Shown here in pieces: positions 24,767 to 35,434 of a DNA stretch of 64,000 nucleotides (position 1 is the first letter of the stretch; each line of letters begins with the position of its first letter). A program made the position numbers and the translations under genes. The stretch is from Candidatus Amarobacillus elongatus (lineage in GTDB: Bacteria > Chloroflexota > Dehalococcoidia > Tepidiformales > Tepidiformaceae), in NCBI GenBank assembly GCA_016703545.1, contig JADJBX010000003.1:248001-312000 (forward strand), read 5' to 3'. The notes below the pieces were generated by a model. The model made no database searches, was not told where the DNA came from, and worked only from the letters and a program-made list of their open reading frames with translations.

Positions 24767-26038
24767 CTAGCCCGCGCTGGTAATCGCCCCGGGAACGGCG
24801 TCGAGAGGCACCTCGCGCTGTTCGCCGCCGCCGCGCAGGTCCTTCACCATGGCCACGCCACGGCCCAGTTCGTCGTCCCCAATAATGACGGCGAAGCGCG
24901 CTCCCGAGGCGTCCGCGCTGCGGAACTGTGACTTCATGGAACGGCCGCTTTCGGCCACGACCACCGAAACTCCACTGCTGCGGAGCGCCCCGGCAAGGCT
25001 CGTGACGGGCCGGGCGGCGTCCTGCGCGCGGTGAATGAGGAAGACATCGGGCGCGGCGTGGGCCGCCACCGGGACCTCGTGCTTCTGCATCTCCAGGATG
25101 ATCCGCTCGATGCCACTGCCGAAGCCGACGGCCGGCGTATGCGGGCCACCGAGGATCTCGATGAGGCCGTCGTACCGGCCGCCGCCGCCAACCGTGCCCT
25201 GCGCCCGTTCGTCGTCCGTGGGGACGATCTCGAAGACCGTGCGGTTGTAGTAGTCCAGCCCGCGGACCAGCAGCGGGTCGATGACCACGGGGATACCGGC
25301 AGCGTCCAGCGCGGCCCGCACGACGTCCATGTGCGCCTGCGCTCCGTCGCTGAGCTGGTCCACCAGCTTCGGGGCCGCGTCCTTGTACGGCAGGTCGCGT
25401 TCGTCCTTGCTGTCGAGGAGGCGAAGCGGGTTGCGGTCGAACCGCCGCCGGCTGTCCTCCGACAGGCGGTCGAGGTGCGGACGGTAATACTCCTTGAGCC
25501 GCTCGACGTACGCCTTCCGCGGCTCCAGGTCGTCGATCGAACCGAGGCGGACGCCCACGTTCTTGATGCCCACGCCCTGGTACATCCGCCAGAGGAGTTC
25601 GATCACCTCGGCGTCGACCAGCGGGTCGGCCGATCCGATGACTTCGCAGTCGATCTGCGTGTGCTGGCGATAGCGGCCCTTCTGCGGCCGGTCGTACCGG
25701 AACATGGGGTGCGTGGTCCACAGGCGCACGGGCTGCGGCCAGCTGGCCATGCCGTGCTCCAGGTAAGCCCGCGCGATGCCGGGCGTGCCCTCCGGGGTGA
25801 GCGCGAGGCGGTCGCCCCCACGGTCCTCGAACTGGTACATCTCCTTCTCGACGATGTCCGTCGTGTCGCCGCTGCCTTTTTCGAAGAGGGCTGCGTTTTC
25901 GAAGATGGGCGTATCGATGCGGCGGAAGCCGAAGAGGTGCGTCACCTCCTCCGCGGTCCGGACCACGGAGGTCCAGTACGGCTGCATGTCGGGAAGGATG
26001 TCCTGCGTTCCGCGCGGCGCCTGGAAGCGGCTGCTCAT
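24767..26038 (-). CDS. hisS: Histidyl-tRNA synthetase
   Basis: Charges tRNA-His. 423 residues. Class II motif 2 appears in FRYDRPQKGRYRQHTQID around residue 112, the HisA motif as LVRGLDYYNRTVFEI near 258, and motif 3 as GGGGRYDGLIEILGG with VGFGSGIERI near 285-310. The C-terminal anticodon domain ends in LRGGGEQREV. ATG at 26038 (MSSRFQAPRGTQDILPDM is the family start). Divergent from the stringent-response gene. Confidence 0.95.
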   Translation of the reverse strand: MSSRFQAPRGTQDILPDMQPYWTSVVRTAEEVTHLFGFRRIDTPIFENAALFEKGSGDTTDIVEKEMYQFEDRGGDRLALTPEGTPGIARAYLEHGMASWPQPVRLWTTHPMFRYDRPQKGRYRQHTQIDCEVIGSADPLVDAEVIELLWRMYQGVGIKNVGVRLGSIDDLEPRKAYVERLKEYYRPHLDRLSEDSRRRFDRNPLRLLDSKDERDLPYKDAAPKLVDQLSDGAQAHMDVVRAALDAAGIPVVIDPLLVRGLDYYNRTVFEIVPTDDERAQGTVGGGGRYDGLIEILGGPHTPAVGFGSGIERIILEMQKHEVPVAAHAAPDVFLIHRAQDAARPVTSLAGALRSSGVSVVVAESGRSMKSQFRSADASGARFAVIIGDDELGRGVAMVKDLRGGGEQREVPLDAVPGAITSAG

Positions 26039-26117
26039 GGTGGGAGCTCACAATCGGTGGGAAGAGGGGTTCGTGGTAGGATAGGTTTCGGAGCTTACCC
26101 GGCAAAGAGGCGACGGA

Positions 26118-28367
26118 TTGCAGGTTCGCGTTCAGGAGCCGCAAACCCAGGGCGTCGATATCGACGCCGTTCTCGCTCGCGCCGCTCGTTACCTCCCCCC
26201 CGAACGCGTTGAACCCCTGCGGGAGGTCTACGCCTTCGCCGCCCTCTGCCACGACGGCCAGATGCGAAAGACCGGCGATCCGTACATCACCCACCCGCTC
26301 GAAGTCACGAACCTCGTCGCCGAACTGGAGTTGGACGCGAGTGCGCTTGCGGCCGCGCTCCTGCACGACGTGCAGGAGGACTGCAAGGTCCCGAACGAGG
26401 TGATCCGCGAGAAGTTCGGGGGCGATGTGGCCACGCTCGTGGACGGCCTGACCAAGCTCGACAAGCTGCCCATGACCTTCGGCGGCGATGTGCAGGCCAT
26501 CCGTGCCGGCCAGCAGGCCCAGAACCTGCGGAAGATGTTCCTCGCGATGGCCGAGGACGTGCGCGTCGTCCTCATTAAGCTGTGCGACCGCCTCCACAAC
26601 ATGCGCACGCTGTGGGCGTTCGGCCCCGAGAAGCAGGAGCGCATCGCGCTCGAGACCATGGAGATCTTCGCGCCGCTCGCGAACCGGCTCGGTGTATGGC
26701 AGATCAAGTGGGAACTCGAGGACCTCGCGTTCCGGTATCTCGAGCCTGCCGAGTACAAGCGCATCGCCGAGCTGCTCGCGGCCAAGCGGCAACAACGGCA
26801 GGCGTACATCCAGGAGGCCACCGCTTCCGTGCGCGAGCACCTCGCGGCCGCGGGCATCAAGGCCGAGGTCACCGGGCGAGCGAAGCACATCTACAGCATC
26901 CACCAGAAGATGCAGCGCTACGCCGAGCAGGGGAAGGCGTTCGACCAGATCTACGACCTGCTCGCCATCCGGGTGTTCGTCGACAACGTGAGCGAGTGCT
27001 ACCACGCCCTCGGCATCGTGCATGGCCTCTGGCGCCCCATTCCCGGCCAGATCGACGACTACATCGCCAACCCGAAGGACAGCCGCTACCAGTCGCTGCA
27101 CACCACGGTCCTCGCACTGAACGGGCGGCCGCTCGAAATCCAGATCCGGACGTACGAAATGCACCGCGTCGCCGAGTACGGCGTCGCGGCGCACTGGGCG
27201 TACAAGGAGGGCGGCAGGTCTACCGGGCGCGACGAAGAGCGGATCGCGTGGCTGCGTCAGCTGCTCGATTGGCAGCGCGATCTCGCCGGCGCCGAGGAGT
27301 TCGTGGAGTCGGTGAAGACCGACATCTTCCACGACCAGGTGTTCGTCTACACCCCGAAGGGTGAGGTGCTGGACCTGCCGGCGGGCGCCACGCCGCTGGA
27401 TTTCGCCTACCGCATCCACACGGACCTGGGGCACCAGACCGTTGGGGCGAAGGTGAACAACCGCATGGTCTCCCTCAACGCCACGCTCCATAACGGCGAC
27501 ATCGTTGAGATCATGCGGAGCCGGACGAGCAAGGGCCCCTCGCGAGACTGGCTGAATCCGAACCTTGGCTACATCCACACCGCTCACTCCAAGTCCAAGA
27601 TCCGGCAGTGGTTCCGGCGGCAGGAGCGCGACGAGAACATCGAGCGCGGGCGGGAGATGATTGAGAAGGAGATGCGCCGTCTCGGGCTGGACCTGGCCGA
27701 GCGGCAGGAGCAGATCCTTTCGCTGTTCAACTACACGACCTGGGAAGACTTCCTCGCGGCGCTCGGCTACGGCGGCGTTAGCACGACGACGATTGCCCGC
27801 AAACTGGGCGATCTGCTGCGCGAGGAGGAGGGCGAGGCGGACTTGCCGCCAGCTCTGCCGGAGAAGATGGCGCCCGCGGCGCTCGGCAGCCCGTCCCTCC
27901 AGGTCACCGGCGTCGGTAACCTCCTGACGACGATGGCCCGCTGCTGCAATCCCCTCCCCGGCGACCAGATCGTCGGCTACGTGACGCGCACTCGCGGCAT
28001 CACCGTCCACCGTGCGGACTGCGTGAACGTGCTCAACGAGGAGGAGCAGGAGCGGCTCATCGGCGTGGAATGGGGCTCGGCGTCGCGGCTGTACCCGGCG
28101 AACATCGTGATCGAGGCCTGGGATCGTGTCGGCCTGCTGCGCGACATCACCACGGTCGTCACCGAAGAGAAGGTGAACATGGTGGGCGTTCGCACCGTGG
28201 AGAACGGCGATGGCTCCGTGAACATCCTCACGACACTGGAGACGACGGGTATCGAGCAACTGAGCCGTCTCCTTTCGCGCATCGAGATCATCCGGGGCGT
28301 GCGTACGGTCGAGCGCGCCATTGAGCGCAAACGAGCGCGCGAGGCTGCACCTGCCCGTCGCGGCTAA
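26118..28367 (+). CDS. rsh: Bifunctional (p)ppGpp synthetase/hydrolase (RelA/SpoT homologue)
   Basis: Makes and degrades the alarmone (p)ppGpp. 749 residues: HD hydrolase domain with ALLHDVQEDCKVP near 85 (HDxxED intact), synthetase domain with KHIYSIHQKMQRY, YDLLAIRVFVD and SLHTTVLALNGRPLEIQIR, cited as SLHTTVLALNG and LEIQIRT near 255-345, TGS domain (VFVYTPKGEVLDLPAGATPL) near 400, a CC region (ARCCNPLPGDQIVG) near 605 and a C-terminal ACT domain. Both catalytic activities look intact. TTG start at 26118 with AAAGAGG 8 bases upstream; a TAGGAT box is at 26077-26082. Confidence 0.94.
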   Translation: MQVRVQEPQTQGVDIDAVLARAARYLPPERVEPLREVYAFAALCHDGQMRKTGDPYITHPLEVTNLVAELELDASALAAALLHDVQEDCKVPNEVIREKFGGDVATLVDGLTKLDKLPMTFGGDVQAIRAGQQAQNLRKMFLAMAEDVRVVLIKLCDRLHNMRTLWAFGPEKQERIALETMEIFAPLANRLGVWQIKWELEDLAFRYLEPAEYKRIAELLAAKRQQRQAYIQEATASVREHLAAAGIKAEVTGRAKHIYSIHQKMQRYAEQGKAFDQIYDLLAIRVFVDNVSECYHALGIVHGLWRPIPGQIDDYIANPKDSRYQSLHTTVLALNGRPLEIQIRTYEMHRVAEYGVAAHWAYKEGGRSTGRDEERIAWLRQLLDWQRDLAGAEEFVESVKTDIFHDQVFVYTPKGEVLDLPAGATPLDFAYRIHTDLGHQTVGAKVNNRMVSLNATLHNGDIVEIMRSRTSKGPSRDWLNPNLGYIHTAHSKSKIRQWFRRQERDENIERGREMIEKEMRRLGLDLAERQEQILSLFNYTTWEDFLAALGYGGVSTTTIARKLGDLLREEEGEADLPPALPEKMAPAALGSPSLQVTGVGNLLTTMARCCNPLPGDQIVGYVTRTRGITVHRADCVNVLNEEEQERLIGVEWGSASRLYPANIVIEAWDRVGLLRDITTVVTEEKVNMVGVRTVENGDGSVNILTTLETTGIEQLSRLLSRIEIIRGVRTVERAIERKRAREAAPARRG

Positions 28368-28373
28368 GCGGGA

Positions 28374-28626
28374 TTACGCTGCCCGTGCCCGGGTGGCGCG
28401 CCGCGCCTGCAGGCGGGCCACTTCCAATCTGAAGTCGTTCGGACCCGTGATCGCATGTCGGATCACCCGCCGTGACGTGGTGCGACTTCTCGCTGCGCCG
28501 CGCACCGCTCCGCCCCGCGATGTGAGGTATTCGTCCACCAGGGCTGCGCTGACCAGGAGAGCCGACCCGACCAAGGAACAGGTCGAAGACGATGGTGAGG
28601 GAGCGGGTTGACCATGATACGTACAT
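28374..28626 (-). CDS. Small membrane protein, likely split by one indel
   Basis: About 83 residues if repaired. The first frame from ATG 28626 (MYVSWSTRSLTIVFDLFL) joins the second (VGSALLVSAALVDEYLTSRGG) to make one continuous hydrophobic helix, then a basic Arg-rich tail ending RRATRARAA. The break is near 28571. Without repair a TTG at 28574 could start a 66-residue protein that still holds most of the helix. Unknown function; it is convergent with rsh, 6 bases apart. Confidence 0.4.
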
Positions 28627-28743
28627 CCGTTCTGTTGGTGGCGCGTAGAGTAGCGAACGCATGTTCGCCCGTCAACACAAATGTTCTATGACGCTGGCCC
28701 GCCAAAATGTGCGAGACTCCCGCGCAATTGAGGGAGGCACACC

Positions 28744-29910
28744 ATGACCGAGGGCACGGTTGATCCCCGGTTCGAGCGCGTACGCGAGGCGTTCGCGAAG
28801 AACTTCGCGGAGCGCGACGAGCTAGGCGCGGCGGTTTCGGTCACGCTCGGGGGAGTCCCCGTGGTCGACCTCTGGGGCGGGTACCAGGACCAGGCGAAGC
28901 GCACCCCCTGGCAGCGGGACACCATCGTGAACGTGTGGTCCGTGGGAAAGGCCGTGAGCGCGATTTGCGTTCTGCAGCTTGTGGAACGCGGCCAGGTGGA
29001 GTTGGACGCGCCGGTCGCGCGGTACTGGCCAGAGTTCGCACAGGCGGGCAAGGCGACGCTGCCGGTGCGGTACCTGCTCTCGCACCAGGCCGGGCTTCCC
29101 GCGATTCGCAAGCCCCTGCAAGCCGGTTTGAATCTCACGGATTGGCACGCGATGTGCACGGCGTTGGCCGAGCAGGAGCCCTGGTGGGAGCCGGGTTCGC
29201 GTTTCGGATACCACGTCAACACGTTCGGGTTCTTGCTCGGCGAAATCGTGCGGCGCGTCGATGGCCGCGGGATCGGGACGTATCTGCGCGAGGAGATCGG
29301 TGGCAAACTCGGGGCTGACTTCATGAGCGGCTTCGGGCCCGAGGAGGACCACCGAGTGGCCGAATGGGTGCAGTACCAGCGCGCCGCCAATGAGGACTCG
29401 GCGCGGCCGTGGCTGGAGGTGGACCCGGCGACGCTCGAGGGTGTGGACCTCGCGCGGGTGTTGGCGTACCGCAACCCGCCGGGGCACCCGGAATGGCAGG
29501 TGAACTCGCGCATGTGGCGGGCGGCCGAGTACCCCTCGACGAACCCGCATTCCAACGCACGGTCGATGGCGCGCATCTTCGGTACGCTCGCGACCGGTGG
29601 CGAGGTCGACGGTGTGCACCTGTTGGCGCCCGAGCTCATCGAGCAGGCCAACACCATCCAGGCCGATGGCGAAGACAGCGTGCTTGGCAGGCCCAACCGC
29701 TTCGGGCTCGGCTTCCAGATGACGATTCCCGGCGTTCGCGCGCTGGGCAGTGGGCCGCGCACGTTCGGCCACTACGGGAACGGCGCCGTGCTGGGCTTCG
29801 CCGACCCCGACATCGGCCTCGGGTTCGGGTACGTCTGCAACCGCGCGGGCCGCTCCTGGCGAGACCCGCGCAACATCGCGCTGGTCGATGCGGTGTACGA
29901 CTCTCTGTAG
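28744..29910 (+). CDS. Serine beta-lactamase-fold esterase (class C / EstB-like)
   Basis: 388 residues. The S-x-x-K catalytic motif is WSVGKAVS with Ser near residue 66, followed by YLLSHQAGLPA and the Tyr of GYHVNTFGFL near 157, and a C-terminal HYGNGAVLGFADP in place of the KTG box. No signal peptide, so a cytoplasmic esterase, amidase or transesterase is more likely than antibiotic resistance. GGGAGG lies 7 bases before the ATG. It is convergent with the fused CoA-transferase, leaving 3 bases. Confidence 0.85.
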   Translation: MTEGTVDPRFERVREAFAKNFAERDELGAAVSVTLGGVPVVDLWGGYQDQAKRTPWQRDTIVNVWSVGKAVSAICVLQLVERGQVELDAPVARYWPEFAQAGKATLPVRYLLSHQAGLPAIRKPLQAGLNLTDWHAMCTALAEQEPWWEPGSRFGYHVNTFGFLLGEIVRRVDGRGIGTYLREEIGGKLGADFMSGFGPEEDHRVAEWVQYQRAANEDSARPWLEVDPATLEGVDLARVLAYRNPPGHPEWQVNSRMWRAAEYPSTNPHSNARSMARIFGTLATGGEVDGVHLLAPELIEQANTIQADGEDSVLGRPNRFGLGFQMTIPGVRALGSGPRTFGHYGNGAVLGFADPDIGLGFGYVCNRAGRSWRDPRNIALVDAVYDSL

Positions 29911-29913
29911 GCG

Positions 29914-32147
29914 CTACCGCGTCCCGATGCCTTCGGTGACGACGACGCCGGTGCGGACGAGCCGGTCGAGCTCCGCTTCGAGGCCCACGCCGGCGAGGAC
30001 GGAGGCGGCGTCGGACCCCGGCCGCGGTGCGGGGCGTCCCGGCACGGGCGGCGTCCGCGAGAGCCGTGGCGTGGGCCCCGTTGTCGTGATCGGCCCGAAC
30101 CCTTCGTGCTCGCGCGTCACGCTCAGGCCGTGGGCCTGGACCCAGGGGTCATCCATGAGGGCGCGCACGTCGTTGACGATCGCGTGCGCGCCGACCCCGG
30201 CGCTGCGCAGGCGCTCGACCCATTCCGCGACCGTGCCGCCGCGGATGGCGGCCGAAATGGCGCTCGCCAGCGCTTCGCCCTCGAGGCCATGCGCTGCGGC
30301 GAGTGCCGCGACGCGGTCGATGTCGGCGCGCCGGGCGGCGAGGAAGAGCCAGCCATCGGCGGCTTCGTACGCCCGGTTGAGCGGCCCGGCCCCGAGCGCG
30401 TCCTGCCCGCGTGGCTCGTCCCAAGTCTTGCCCGCGTACGACTGCAGCAGCGACGACTGCAGCATCGTAGCGGTGTACGCGAGGGCGCTGTCGACATGCT
30501 GGCCTTCGCCCGTGCGCTGGCGGTGGAGGAGGGCGAGGGCGACCCCGTACGCACCCATGAAGCCCGTCCCGTAATCGTTCACGGCGAACGGCGCGAGCGT
30601 CGGCCGGCCGGCGCCGCCGTACCGTTCCTGCATGCCCGAAGCCGCCTGCGCGATCTGCTCGTGGCCCGGCCGCCCCGCCCATGGGCCAACCTGCCCGTAC
30701 GTATTCAAGGAGGCGTAGACGATGTCCGGGCGGCGGGCCCGAACGTCGTCATAGCCGATGCCCAGCCGTTCCGCCACGCCCTTGCGGAAGTTCTGCACGA
30801 CCACGTCGGCGTCCGCCACGAGCCGCCAGAAGACGCTCAACCCCTCTTCGCTCTTGAGGTCCAGGACGATGCTCCGCTTGGCGCGGTTGATGTCATTGTG
30901 GAACGCGACCATCTTGCGCGACGGGCTGTCCACCTTGACGACGTCCGCGCCGAACTCCGCGAGGGTGCGGCCGCAGGTCGGGCCGGCGAGCACGATGCAG
31001 AGGTCCACGACGCGGATCCCTTCGAGCGCGGCGCGCAGCGGCGGTTCGCTCGCCGCGAGGGAGGGCATGGCGCGGTTGAGGGAGGCGAGGACGGCCGCGC
31101 GGTCGGCGTCCGGCAGGGAGCGAGCGCGGGGGGCCGGCGGCTGCGTTCGCGACATGCGGACGTTGATGCCCGGCCCGCGAACCGCGCCGAGCACGGGGTC
31201 CTCGGTGTCGATAACGATCTCCGACCCCAGCGCCTGCTCGTTCGCGAGCCACTCCTCGGAGGTGCGGCAGATGGCGCCCTCGGTGCCCGCCGCGTCGCAG
31301 AGAGCCTCCCACTCCGTCGAGGTGCGGGTTCGAAAGAGCGCTTCCAGCTGTTCCCGCTGCTGGTCGAGTGTGAGACCGGAATCGGGCGCGACGATGCCCG
31401 CGGCGCCGACGGAGGCGAGGAACGCCTGCGCATTCAGGTTGCCGGCGTGGTACATGAACCAGCGGCCATCGGCGCAGAGGAACTGGCGCGTGAGGGTCAT
31501 GATCGCGGCGATGTCGCGGTCGTCGCCGGCGGGCGCGTTGTGAACGCGCAGGCCACGCGCGCCAATCGCCGCGAAGGTGGCATCGAACAACGGAACTTCG
31601 ACCACCTGCCCAAGGCCGTCACGCTGGCGGGCGTTGAGCGCCATGGCGATGGCCACGGCGGCCTGGAACGCGGCGTAGTGGGATGAGAAGGGGAGTGCGG
31701 TGTACACCGGCGTGCCGCCGGGGCCGGCGCGGTACGTGGCCGTGGCCGCGGCGATCACGCCCTCCCACGCGGCGTCGCCCGCGCGCGGGTCGTCGGATGC
31801 GAACCCCGGCAGCGAGCAGTACACGAGGCCGGGATTGGCTTCGACCGCCGCCTTCGCACCGAGGCCCAATCGCTCCATGACCCCGGGGCGGAAGTTCTCC
31901 ACCACAACGTCGGCCGAAGCGATGAGCCGCTTCGCCACCACCAGGTCGTCGGCCTGCTTCAGGTCGAGAACGATGCTCTGCTTGTTCCGGTTCCAGGTCG
32001 CGTTCGCGGGTGTATCCCAGCGTGGCCCGCCCGGAGGGTCGACGCGGATGACCTCCGCCCCTGGTCGGCGAGCAGCATGGCCGTGTGTGGTCCGGCGATG
32101 TACTGGCCGAAGTCGATGACGCGGATGCCGTCGAGCGCGCCGGGCAT
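29914..32147 (-). CDS. Fused double-domain class III CoA-transferase (CaiB/BaiF/Frc), one-base frameshift at 32058
   Basis: About 744 residues if repaired. N-terminal domain: GIRVIDFGQYIAGPHTAMLLADQG, cited as IRVIDFGQYIAGPHT, then ADVVVENFRPGV and GQVVEVPLFDATF. C-terminal domain: IRVVDLCIVLAGPTCGRTLAEFG (as IRVVDLCIVLAGPT), NFRKGVAERLG and NDYGTGFMGAYG. The catalytic Asp (DxxTG) is present only in the second domain; the first has Ser at the aligned position. A missing G/C in the 4-base run at 32058-32061 breaks the frame after LLADQG and hides AEVIRVDPPGG. ATG 32147 has GGAG 6 bases upstream. The CoA donor and acceptor acids are unknown. Confidence 0.82.
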
Positions 32148-32383
32148 GGCAATCTCCAGGAGCGAAAGGCTCAAGCGCGCGCAGTCTACACCGGGCGTAC
32201 GGCGGCGATGCGCGTTGGCGTAGTCCGGGGAGAGTCCAGAGTCCCCGGCGGCGCTCCCTGATTCGGCGAAAGAGTGCGTTGAAACTACTGTTCTTTTCCG
32301 GGGACCAGCGGGCGTCATGCCTGCTACGCTACCCACGATACGGCTGCGCCCCGCGCCTTACTCTTCCCGATGGATTCCCAGTT

Positions 32384-35300
32384 GTGACTCTTCGCGACCT
32401 CTTCGCGTGGCGCGACGCCGACCTCGCGCTCAACACCCTCGAGGCCCTTGGGGATGCCGTCATCGCCGTGGATCCCGCCGGGACGGTCGCCGCTGCGAAC
32501 GGGGCCGCGTCGCATCTTTTCGGGTTCGAAGGGCGGCCGCTGACGGGCCACCCGCTCTCGGAACTGGTGCCCGCCGCACTGGCCGCGCGCCACCCGGCCC
32601 TCCTGCGTGACTACTTCTCGCAGGATGGGAAGCCGCGGCAGATGGCGGGCTTCCGGCCCGTCAGCGCCCGTCGCGCCGATGGGTCGTCATTCCCGTGCGA
32701 GATCTCGCTCTCCGTGGTCGAAACCGAATCTGGCCCGCTCGCCGTGGCGGTCGTGCGCGACGTCACGGAACGGACGCGCGCCCAGGAAGCGATCCGGGCG
32801 ATGGAGCGCACCGTCCAGGGCGCCTTCGACGCCCTTTCGGACGAGATCGCCGTGCTCGATGCGACGGGGCTTGTCGTTCTCGTCAACCGGGCTTGGGAGG
32901 CGAAGGTCGGGAAGCCGTCGTTCGCCGACCGCGTGGGCCCCGGGCACGATTACCTCGCCGCCTGCGATCCGCTGCTCGCCTCCGCCCTCTCCGAGATTCT
33001 CGCCGGGACGCGGCAGGGGTTTGCGACCGACTACGGCGCCCTCGATGGCGATGCCGCGCGCCACTTCACGGTTCGCGCCTTTGCGATCCCGGGGGATGGC
33101 CCCGCGCGGGCCGTCGTCAGCCACCAGGACGTTACGGCGCTGCACGCCGCCAGCCGCGCCGCGCGCTGGGGAAGCGAAACGCTGCAGGCCGCCGACACCG
33201 CCGTCATTGAAATCTCGCCGGGCGGCGTCGTGACGTACGCCAACCGCGCGCTGCAGGACCTCTTGCACGCGACATCCCCCGTCCAGGGCCGTCCCCTCGA
33301 CCGATTCGTCCGGGACCCGGGCGATGCCGTCGTGCTGATGCTCTCCGTGGCTGGTTCGAACGCCGCCCACGGCACCGTCCGCCTTCACCGCGACGATGGC
33401 ACCGTCACGTGGGTCGACTACGCGGCGTCGCGCCTCACCGGCGCGGCCGGCGACGAAGCCCGCGAACGGGTCGTCATCACGTTTACGGATGTGAGCGCCC
33501 GAGCGGCGATCGAGGCGAGCTACCGCCGGGCGGAGACGAACCTGCGCGAGGCCCAGCGCGTCGCCCGCATCGGCAGCTTCGACTGGACGGCCGAAGGGGA
33601 CGTCTACTGGTGGTCCGAGGAGATGTACCGGGTTTACGGGTACGAACCGGGCGCGGTGGAGCCGGGGTACGCGCCCGTGCTCGCCCGCATCCACCCCGAC
33701 GACCTGGAGACCTTCTATGCCTCCAACCAGGCCGCCATGGCGAGAAAGGCCCACCCGCCGACCGAGTACCGCATATTCCTTCCCGATGGCTCGGTGCGCG
33801 ACCTCAGGCTGCACGCCGACATCACCTTCGATGACGCCGGCCGGCCGCTGCGCATGCTGGGCACGGCACAGGACGTCACGGAGATGCGCGCGGGGGAACG
33901 GGCCTTCCGCGACACCGCCGCGGAACTGACCGCCGTCTTCGACACGGAAGCGGTGGGTCTGACGGTGCTCGATAGCCAGGGGTTCGTTGTCCGTGCGAAC
34001 GCCACGGCCGCGCGGATCGCGGGGGAGCTGGGGCAGGTTGGCTACGGCCCGGGGTTTGATTTCCTCGCGTCGCTCCCCTCGAGGATCCGGGAGGAATCGC
34101 GCACTGTCCTCGAGACAGCGGCTGGTGGCACGCCGCTCGTGACCTTCCGTCATTTCCCCGACACGGACGGGCGGGAGCGCTGGTTCCGTTCGAGCATGAG
34201 TCCCATCGCCGCGGGCGAGCAGGGCCACCGCCGCGTCCTCATGGTGTGGGAGGAAGACACCGAACGCCGCGCGAGCGAGGAGGCGTTGCGCCGCGCGGAG
34301 AAGTTCGAGAGCCTCGGGGTGCTCGCCGGCGGTGTCGCGCACGACTTCAACAACCTGCTCGTCGGCGTCCTTGGGAATGCCGAGATGGCCCGCGCGCGCG
34401 CCGGCGACGATGCCGAACTCAATGGCTACCTCGACGACATCCTGCTGGCCGGACGCCGGGCCGCGGACCTCGCGCGGCAGATGCTCGCGTACGCCGGCCG
34501 CTCCCATGTGCAGCGCGAAGCCGTCGCCGTGAACGCCATCGCCGCGGAGATGGAGCACCTCCTGCGTGCTCGCGTCGGGCCGCTCGTCCAGATCCAGTAC
34601 GAGCCCGGTGAGGGGATTCCGCCCATCGATGCCGACGCGAGCCAGGTCCGCCAGATCCTCATGAACCTCGTCGTCAATGGCGCCGAGGCGATGGAACAGG
34701 GCGGCACCATCACCATCGCGACCGGCCTCGCGAGCCTGCCGGACGACCTCTCGACCGGTGTCTTGCCGGCACAGCCGGGGCTGTACGCCACGATTACCGT
34801 GCGGGACACCGGCCGCGGTATGGAACCCCGCCTCGTTAATCGCATCTTCGACCCGTTCTTCACGACGAAGTTCACGGGACGCGGCCTCGGGCTGGCGACG
34901 GCGCTGGGCCTCGTGCGCACCCATGGCGGCACGCTCGATGTTCGCAGCGCGCCCGGCCAGGGCTCGGCGTTTCGCGTGTGCCTCCCCGTCGGCGACGCGC
35001 TGGATGCGGCGACGGCCGCTCCCACCGGTCGCGCCGCCCCGGAATCCGTGGAGGTCCAGCCCGGTTCGGTCCTGGTCGTCGATGACGACGCGGTCGTCCG
35101 GATGGTGGTGAAGCACGGGTTCCTGCAGGCCGGGTGGCGCGTGGCCGAGGCGGAATCGGGCGAGGAGGCGCTCCTTCTGCTCGAAACGCAGCCGTTCACG
35201 CTCGCCGTCTGCGACCTGACGATGCCGGGGATGCGCGGCACGGAGTTCGCCGCCCTTGCGCGGGCGCGGAAGGACGCACCCGCCATCGTCCTTATGACCG

Positions 35301-35434
35301 GCTACGACCCGGAAGGCGCCGGCATGGACGCAGGTATGGGCTACGTCGTCCTGCCGAAGCCGTTCGGGCTGGCCGAGTTGATGGCGGCCGTTCGCGCGTC
35401 GCTCTCCGCCGCCGCGGACCGGTCCGCTAGGTAG
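32384..35434 (+). CDS. Multi-PAS hybrid histidine kinase with C-terminal receiver
   Basis: About 1,016 residues. Four or five PAS-type sensor domains in series (for example ALGDAVIAVDPAGTVAAANG, FDALSDEIAVLDATG, IGSFDWTAEGDVYWWSEEMY), no transmembrane helix, then the kinase H-box GVAHDFNNLL, N-box LMNLVVNGAEAME, DTGRGMEP and GLGLATALGLV. The receiver has acidic DDDA, phospho-acceptor Asp in AVCDLTMPGM and Lys in LPKPFG. No DNA-binding output. The start is uncertain: GTG 32384 fits the first PAS domain, while a TTG at 32279 would add 35 residues with unusual codons. It overlaps the MFS gene end (convergent) by 8 bases. Confidence 0.88.
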   Translation: MTLRDLFAWRDADLALNTLEALGDAVIAVDPAGTVAAANGAASHLFGFEGRPLTGHPLSELVPAALAARHPALLRDYFSQDGKPRQMAGFRPVSARRADGSSFPCEISLSVVETESGPLAVAVVRDVTERTRAQEAIRAMERTVQGAFDALSDEIAVLDATGLVVLVNRAWEAKVGKPSFADRVGPGHDYLAACDPLLASALSEILAGTRQGFATDYGALDGDAARHFTVRAFAIPGDGPARAVVSHQDVTALHAASRAARWGSETLQAADTAVIEISPGGVVTYANRALQDLLHATSPVQGRPLDRFVRDPGDAVVLMLSVAGSNAAHGTVRLHRDDGTVTWVDYAASRLTGAAGDEARERVVITFTDVSARAAIEASYRRAETNLREAQRVARIGSFDWTAEGDVYWWSEEMYRVYGYEPGAVEPGYAPVLARIHPDDLETFYASNQAAMARKAHPPTEYRIFLPDGSVRDLRLHADITFDDAGRPLRMLGTAQDVTEMRAGERAFRDTAAELTAVFDTEAVGLTVLDSQGFVVRANATAARIAGELGQVGYGPGFDFLASLPSRIREESRTVLETAAGGTPLVTFRHFPDTDGRERWFRSSMSPIAAGEQGHRRVLMVWEEDTERRASEEALRRAEKFESLGVLAGGVAHDFNNLLVGVLGNAEMARARAGDDAELNGYLDDILLAGRRAADLARQMLAYAGRSHVQREAVAVNAIAAEMEHLLRARVGPLVQIQYEPGEGIPPIDADASQVRQILMNLVVNGAEAMEQGGTITIATGLASLPDDLSTGVLPAQPGLYATITVRDTGRGMEPRLVNRIFDPFFTTKFTGRGLGLATALGLVRTHGGTLDVRSAPGQGSAFRVCLPVGDALDAATAAPTGRAAPESVEVQPGSVLVVDDDAVVRMVVKHGFLQAGWRVAEAESGEEALLLLETQPFTLAVCDLTMPGMRGTEFAALARARKDAPAIVLMTGYDPEGAGMDAGMGYVVLPKPFGLAELMAAVRASLSAAADRSAR

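Noticed and set aside
22764..28259. A 1,831-codon open frame on the minus strand
   Set aside because: It joins the prmC frame with antisense and out-of-frame parts of prfA, hisS and rsh. The product is Arg/Gly/Pro-rich with no domains, while the genes in other frames carry full family signatures. High G+C content explains the absence of stops.
28744..29910. Beta-lactamase antibiotic resistance gene
   Set aside because: No signal peptide and no KTG box; the motif set fits EstB-like esterases.
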